From: Sphingobium sp. D43FB
GTDB lineage: Bacteria; Pseudomonadota; Alphaproteobacteria; Sphingomonadales; Sphingomonadaceae
Length of the DNA stretch: 64,000 nt
NCBI RefSeq assembly: GCF_002312805.1
Contig: NZ_NMUA01000018.1
Span: forward strand, 39,687 to 103,686
Reading direction: 5' to 3'
Position numbers and translations under genes: made by a program. The stretch's first letter is position 1. Each line of letters opens with the position of its first letter. Shown here one piece after another: positions 60,770 to 64,000 of the stretch. The notes below the pieces were generated by a model. That model was not told the DNA's origin, did no database searches, and saw nothing but the letters and a program-made list of their open reading frames with translations.

Positions 60770-63675
60770 CGTTCCAAACCTTTTCGTGGCTGATGCACGG
60801 GATCATGCTGTTTGGTTGCCGGTCGCTCATCGGCCTGTTCGGGCTGACCTTTCACCAGTGCTCGGGACAGGCGAGCCATGGTCTCCATAGCCTGGCGGAC
60901 TGCGGCGGCCGAACCCGTCTCTACAGGGTAACCTGAACGATCGAGTGCGCGGTCTCGGCGTCCTTCCGCCTTTAACAACCGAGCCTTTTCGATCTGCGGA
61001 CCAAACCGTGCCTGGAGTGCATCGGACTTCCGGTTGTTCAGTTTCCCAAGGGCTTCAAGGGCCGAACTCTTCTCGCCGGAGCGACGCTCGAGCTTATCTG
61101 TCAGCCGCTTTGCATCCTCGGTCCAGAGCTTAACCCCAAACCGGGCGCGGGTGATCGCGGTGTAGAAGTTTTGGCCGTTCACAAGGGGTGAAGCGACCGG
61201 TGCCAAAATATAAACGCGGGCGTAAGTCTTGGATTGCGAGGAAAATACGGTTTCGGCATAGCCATAATCCCATGTCTTGAACCGTGAGAGATCGACCTCG
61301 CGCACCTCGCCGGTCCGATCCCATCGGATTGCGGCGACCGAACCCTGCAATTGCTCGACGGTGCCGCGCTCGGCGTTCTTGAGATCGAGCGCCTTGGTCG
61401 CAAGACGCCATTGGATGCGATCGCCCTGGGCAAGGTCGCGCTGTTCGCTGTTGAAGACATTCACCTGTGTCGCGCGGCTCAGTCGAGGGTCCCAACGGAT
61501 CTGCCTGCCCTGCTCATCAGCAAGTCGCACGATGGGACGACCGTTGGGTTCCCGCCCTACCCCCACGACCCGATACTCGGCCTCGCGCGTGACGCCCAAG
61601 CGATGGTCGTCACGGCTGAACATTACCGTCTGGCCGCCTGAATAAAAGCGCGCCATCTTCCTTTGCTCGACCGACATCCGGGCCGGCGTCAGGACCTGCA
61701 ACCGACTGTCCTGCGCCGCAATCCCGCCCTCGGCACGAAGGGCCTGTCTGATCTGGTCGTTCACGACCAGGCGCGTGGCGTTGTCGAGAACAAGGATGTT
61801 CGTCGAGTCGCGGTTTGCAGGTTTCAGACGAACCCATTGCGAAACAAGGTCTCCGGCGAGGGCATCAGCGGTCATGCCCGTCACGACCTTGTCGAGACGA
61901 TCAATCGCGCCAGCATAATCTCCAAGCCGGGCCTGCATCACAGCCTCTCTCATGAGGGAGGACTGCTGGCGCACAGGTTCGGTGAGCTCTGCCTTGGGCA
62001 GCCCCAGCGTCTGGAGAAGCCAGAACGCCTTGCCCTGCTCTATGGCGCCGGTCTGCTTGTTATCGCCCAGAAGGAGGATGCGTGCGCCGGTATCGCGGCT
62101 GATCTCAAGGAGCCTGAGTGCCTGACGGTTACCCACCTGCCCCGCCTCATCAAGGACGAGCAGATCATTGCCGTCGAGCCTCTGACCGCCGGACGCCAAG
62201 AGACTGGCAACCGTCCGCGAGGATATCCCTGCATTCTCTCCCAGCTCGGCCGCCGCCGAAGAGGTCGGCGCGATTGCCTGGATCCTGGTCTGCGGATCTA
62301 GCGATGCCGCCAGCACGCGCACCAGGGTGGACTTCCCCGAGCCGGCGACGCCGTGGATACCAAGCAGCCGATCTCGGGAACCTGCGAGCAGCGCGAGCGC
62401 CTGTTCCTGGGGCGGTGTAAGGCCCGCCCCCTCAAGAGCGAGCAGCAGGCGATCGCTGGACGCCAGGCGCGGCGCATCGTCGATAGCAAGGGCCAAGTGA
62501 TTTGAGAGGGCGAGTTCGAGTCGCACAGTCCTGCGGCTGGTCCTTGCGCGGGTAAGGATCGCGTCCCCGCTCTGATGGCGCCCTGCAAGGAGCTTTCCCC
62601 TCGCCTCATGCTCCTGGATATATGGCCGAAGGTCGCTGAGCCTAACCTCACCGACATGGGCGGCGAGTCCCGATCGGATGATCTGGCCCTGATTGTTGAC
62701 GGCCTCGCCCGTCTCACTGTGCCGCAACCCAAACAGCGCGGCCCGGATCGCGAGTGCCGGCTCGACGGCAAATACCGCTCGCTCGCCATATCCAGCGGAT
62801 TGACGAAGCTGGGTGAGGGACGCTAGCTCTTTCCCGGCCCGTTCCCGCCATTGGGCATGCAAATCATCCAGGCCGATCTTCTCCTTGGAGCGGCGGGTCT
62901 GGTAAAAGGACCGTACCCTCGCCGCCTGGCCGGCATGGCCATGTTCGGCGGCATGTTGGTTGATCTGTTGGGCGCGCTGCGACATCCGCTGGATCAGCTT
63001 TTGAGGGACGTCCTTGATCTCGAACAACCCGCGCTGCGGATCAGCATCGATCTCATATCCCAGTTCGCGAAGGCCATGGGCCAAGGCATTGCGGTATACC
63101 TGGCCCGCTACCATCTGCTCGGCGAACATGGCCCGCGTCTCAAGGCTTGTCATCTGCGCGCCATCGGCTCGGTTGGTGATGTTCATCACGACGACATGGG
63201 TGTGAAGATGCGGATCAAGCTCGCGGCTGGCATGTTCGGTGAAGCGCGCGAAGAGAAGGCGGCCGGTCGTCTCATGGGTGATCCCGCATTCTTTGCGGTA
63301 CCGAAACGCCGCATGTTCTTCGAGCCAGCCAAGCGCCGCGCCGACAGCCTGCTCGTGAAGATCGAGCACTCGATCGTCCTTGCCGACAAGCGCCATGATC
63401 GACACCGACTTTGGCGCATTAACGGCAAAGTCCCACCCTGGGTGATGTTCAACTGAACCATCCGCCCTGTGTCTGCCCAGCGTCTGCCCAGCGACGCTGC
63501 CAGCCAAGAGTTCCTTGAAGCGCTGGGGATCGACCTGCCCTTCAAGGCCTAGTTCGCGCGCTATGAGGCCGCCCCATTCGCTGGGTTCTCCCTCGCCTTT
63601 CGAGTAATAATCTCCCACCGAATAATAGCGGGCGATGTTCCCGGCCGAGCCGGAGAGGCGCCGGGGATGAATCAT
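60766..63675 (-). CDS. MobF-type conjugative relaxase/helicase
   Basis: The 969-residue protein combines a TrwC-type relaxase and a RecD-like helicase. Active-site tyrosines are Y17/Y18 and Y23/Y24 (ARYYSVGDYYSKG), and the metal-binding histidines are H156, H158 and H160 (DPHLHTHVVV). The helicase has Walker A GVAGSGKST near residue 440 and Walker B VLDEAGQVG near 510, and QGDRIQWR / YTAITRARFGVKLW at the C-terminal half. It nicks oriT, stays bound to the strand and unwinds DNA during transfer. It marks a plasmid or integrative conjugative element. Sphingomonad plasmid relaxases (TraA-like) have this size. Confidence 0.92.
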   Translation of the reverse strand: MIHPRRLSGSAGNIARYYSVGDYYSKGEGEPSEWGGLIARELGLEGQVDPQRFKELLAGSVAGQTLGRHRADGSVEHHPGWDFAVNAPKSVSIMALVGKDDRVLDLHEQAVGAALGWLEEHAAFRYRKECGITHETTGRLLFARFTEHASRELDPHLHTHVVVMNITNRADGAQMTSLETRAMFAEQMVAGQVYRNALAHGLRELGYEIDADPQRGLFEIKDVPQKLIQRMSQRAQQINQHAAEHGHAGQAARVRSFYQTRRSKEKIGLDDLHAQWRERAGKELASLTQLRQSAGYGERAVFAVEPALAIRAALFGLRHSETGEAVNNQGQIIRSGLAAHVGEVRLSDLRPYIQEHEARGKLLAGRHQSGDAILTRARTSRRTVRLELALSNHLALAIDDAPRLASSDRLLLALEGAGLTPPQEQALALLAGSRDRLLGIHGVAGSGKSTLVRVLAASLDPQTRIQAIAPTSSAAAELGENAGISSRTVASLLASGGQRLDGNDLLVLDEAGQVGNRQALRLLEISRDTGARILLLGDNKQTGAIEQGKAFWLLQTLGLPKAELTEPVRQQSSLMREAVMQARLGDYAGAIDRLDKVVTGMTADALAGDLVSQWVRLKPANRDSTNILVLDNATRLVVNDQIRQALRAEGGIAAQDSRLQVLTPARMSVEQRKMARFYSGGQTVMFSRDDHRLGVTREAEYRVVGVGREPNGRPIVRLADEQGRQIRWDPRLSRATQVNVFNSEQRDLAQGDRIQWRLATKALDLKNAERGTVEQLQGSVAAIRWDRTGEVREVDLSRFKTWDYGYAETVFSSQSKTYARVYILAPVASPLVNGQNFYTAITRARFGVKLWTEDAKRLTDKLERRSGEKSSALEALGKLNNRKSDALQARFGPQIEKARLLKAEGRRDRALDRSGYPVETGSAAAVRQAMETMARLSRALVKGQPEQADERPATKQHDPVHQPRKGLER

Positions 63676-63899
63676 GCCGGTTCGGCCTCATCGGGGGTGT
63701 CATCGACGCGCCCGTGGCGGAACAGCGGAACGGTGCGCGCGCCTGCTTTAGGCCCCAGCATGGTGGTTGGCTTCGCCGCGGGCGCCTGCGACCCGCGCGC
63801 CCGACGAGGCGTGGTTGCATCACGTCCGGCCGGAAGGGAAAGTTCAGGCGATACACGCTGAGGCTCTACCGCATATAGCGCGACGATCTGGGTGAGAGG
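63672..63899 (-). pseudogene. C-terminal remnant of a gene upstream of the relaxase
   Basis: An open frame of about 75 codons ends in TGA overlapping the relaxase ATG (ATGA), the same coupling seen elsewhere in this operon. It reads in part QIVALYAVEPQRVSPELSLP and ends with VDDTPDEAEPA. It has no usable start codon except an internal ATG about 30 codons from the end, and it is closed upstream by a TGA lying exactly at the start of the repeat region at 63900. This looks like a gene whose 5' part was cut off by an insertion. Family not recognised; mobilisation accessory proteins occupy this place in related plasmids. Confidence 0.45.
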
Positions 63900-64000
63900 T
63901 CAGCGACTATCAGGATGAGAACAGATTGTCGCGGCGGGTTCATGGTGCCGGGTTAGATTGTCGCTGGCAAGGGCGATTCTTCGCTCTGATTGTCGCTGAT
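63900..64000. mobile_element. Probable IS21-type end with repeated GATTGTCGC units (cut by window edge)
   Basis: TCAGCGACTATC (63900-63911) is followed by three copies of its reverse complement form: GATTGTCGC at 63924, GATTGTCGCTGG at 63956 and GATTGTCGCTGA at 63988. Several short repeats at an element end are a hallmark of IS21-family insertion sequences. No transposase is inside the window, so the element identity is provisional. Confidence 0.45.

Noticed and set aside
63667..63861. Small plus-strand frame near the window end
   Set aside because: It lies opposite a better-supported minus-strand remnant that is coupled to the relaxase start.

Overview
The window reads as a high-G+C alphaproteobacterial genome, most likely a sphingomonad (Sphingobium, Sphingomonas or Novosphingobium-like). 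The grounds are three TonB-dependent receptors, the REP-like hairpins built on CCGTTCG..GCTGAG / CTTCGACAGGCTCAG, a CcrM-free but otherwise typical alphaproteobacterial gene style (ATGA and TGATG overlaps, few strong terminators), and a MobF relaxase at one end. The genus is an inference from memory of gene families, not from a search.

Layout. 1-3.4 kb: valine catabolism (isobutyryl-CoA dehydrogenase, 3-hydroxyisobutyryl-CoA hydrolase, 3-hydroxyisobutyrate dehydrogenase). 3.5-7.1 kb: a TonB receptor coupled to an M19 dipeptidase. 7.3-19.4 kb: housekeeping genes: a crotonase, folE with a FolM-like reductase, a MobA-like nucleotidyltransferase, an MFS exporter, a thiolase and FadJ-like pair for beta-oxidation, galE, a YbaK-type editing protein, 6-phosphogluconolactonase, a family 5 uracil-DNA glycosylase, folK and tRNA-Lys(TTT). 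19.6-21.8 kb: a secreted beta-helix protein.

21.8-46.9 kb is an accessory catabolic island of about 22 genes. It holds an aldehyde dehydrogenase, five SDRs (one frameshifted), an NmrA-type reductase, a lignostilbene/isoeugenol-type carbon-carbon cleaving oxygenase, a GMC oxidoreductase, a lipoprotein quinohaemoprotein alcohol dehydrogenase, a VAO/PCMH flavoprotein with its own cytochrome c, six NTF2/SnoaL-fold proteins, two DUF3237 proteins, two MFS transporters, a MarR regulator and a TonB receptor. Its five promoter regions share one palindrome, TAACG-NN-CGTTA (six sites), so the island looks like one regulon split into at least seven transcripts. The enzyme set fits breakdown of a phenylpropanoid-type aromatic dimer (lignan, stilbene or lignin fragment); the true substrate is not known from sequence.

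47.1-59.8 kb: a fatty acid desaturase, then a maltodextrin locus (TonB receptor, LacI regulator, two GH13 enzymes, a SusB-type GH97, an MFS sugar transporter) tied together by two identical 13-bp LacI-type operators. The transporter carries a promoter plus leader that is shared, with identical spacing, by the valine gene mmsB 56 kb away. 60.2-64 kb: a MobF relaxase and a lytic transglycosylase from a conjugative element, with a gene remnant and IS21-like repeated ends at the window edge.
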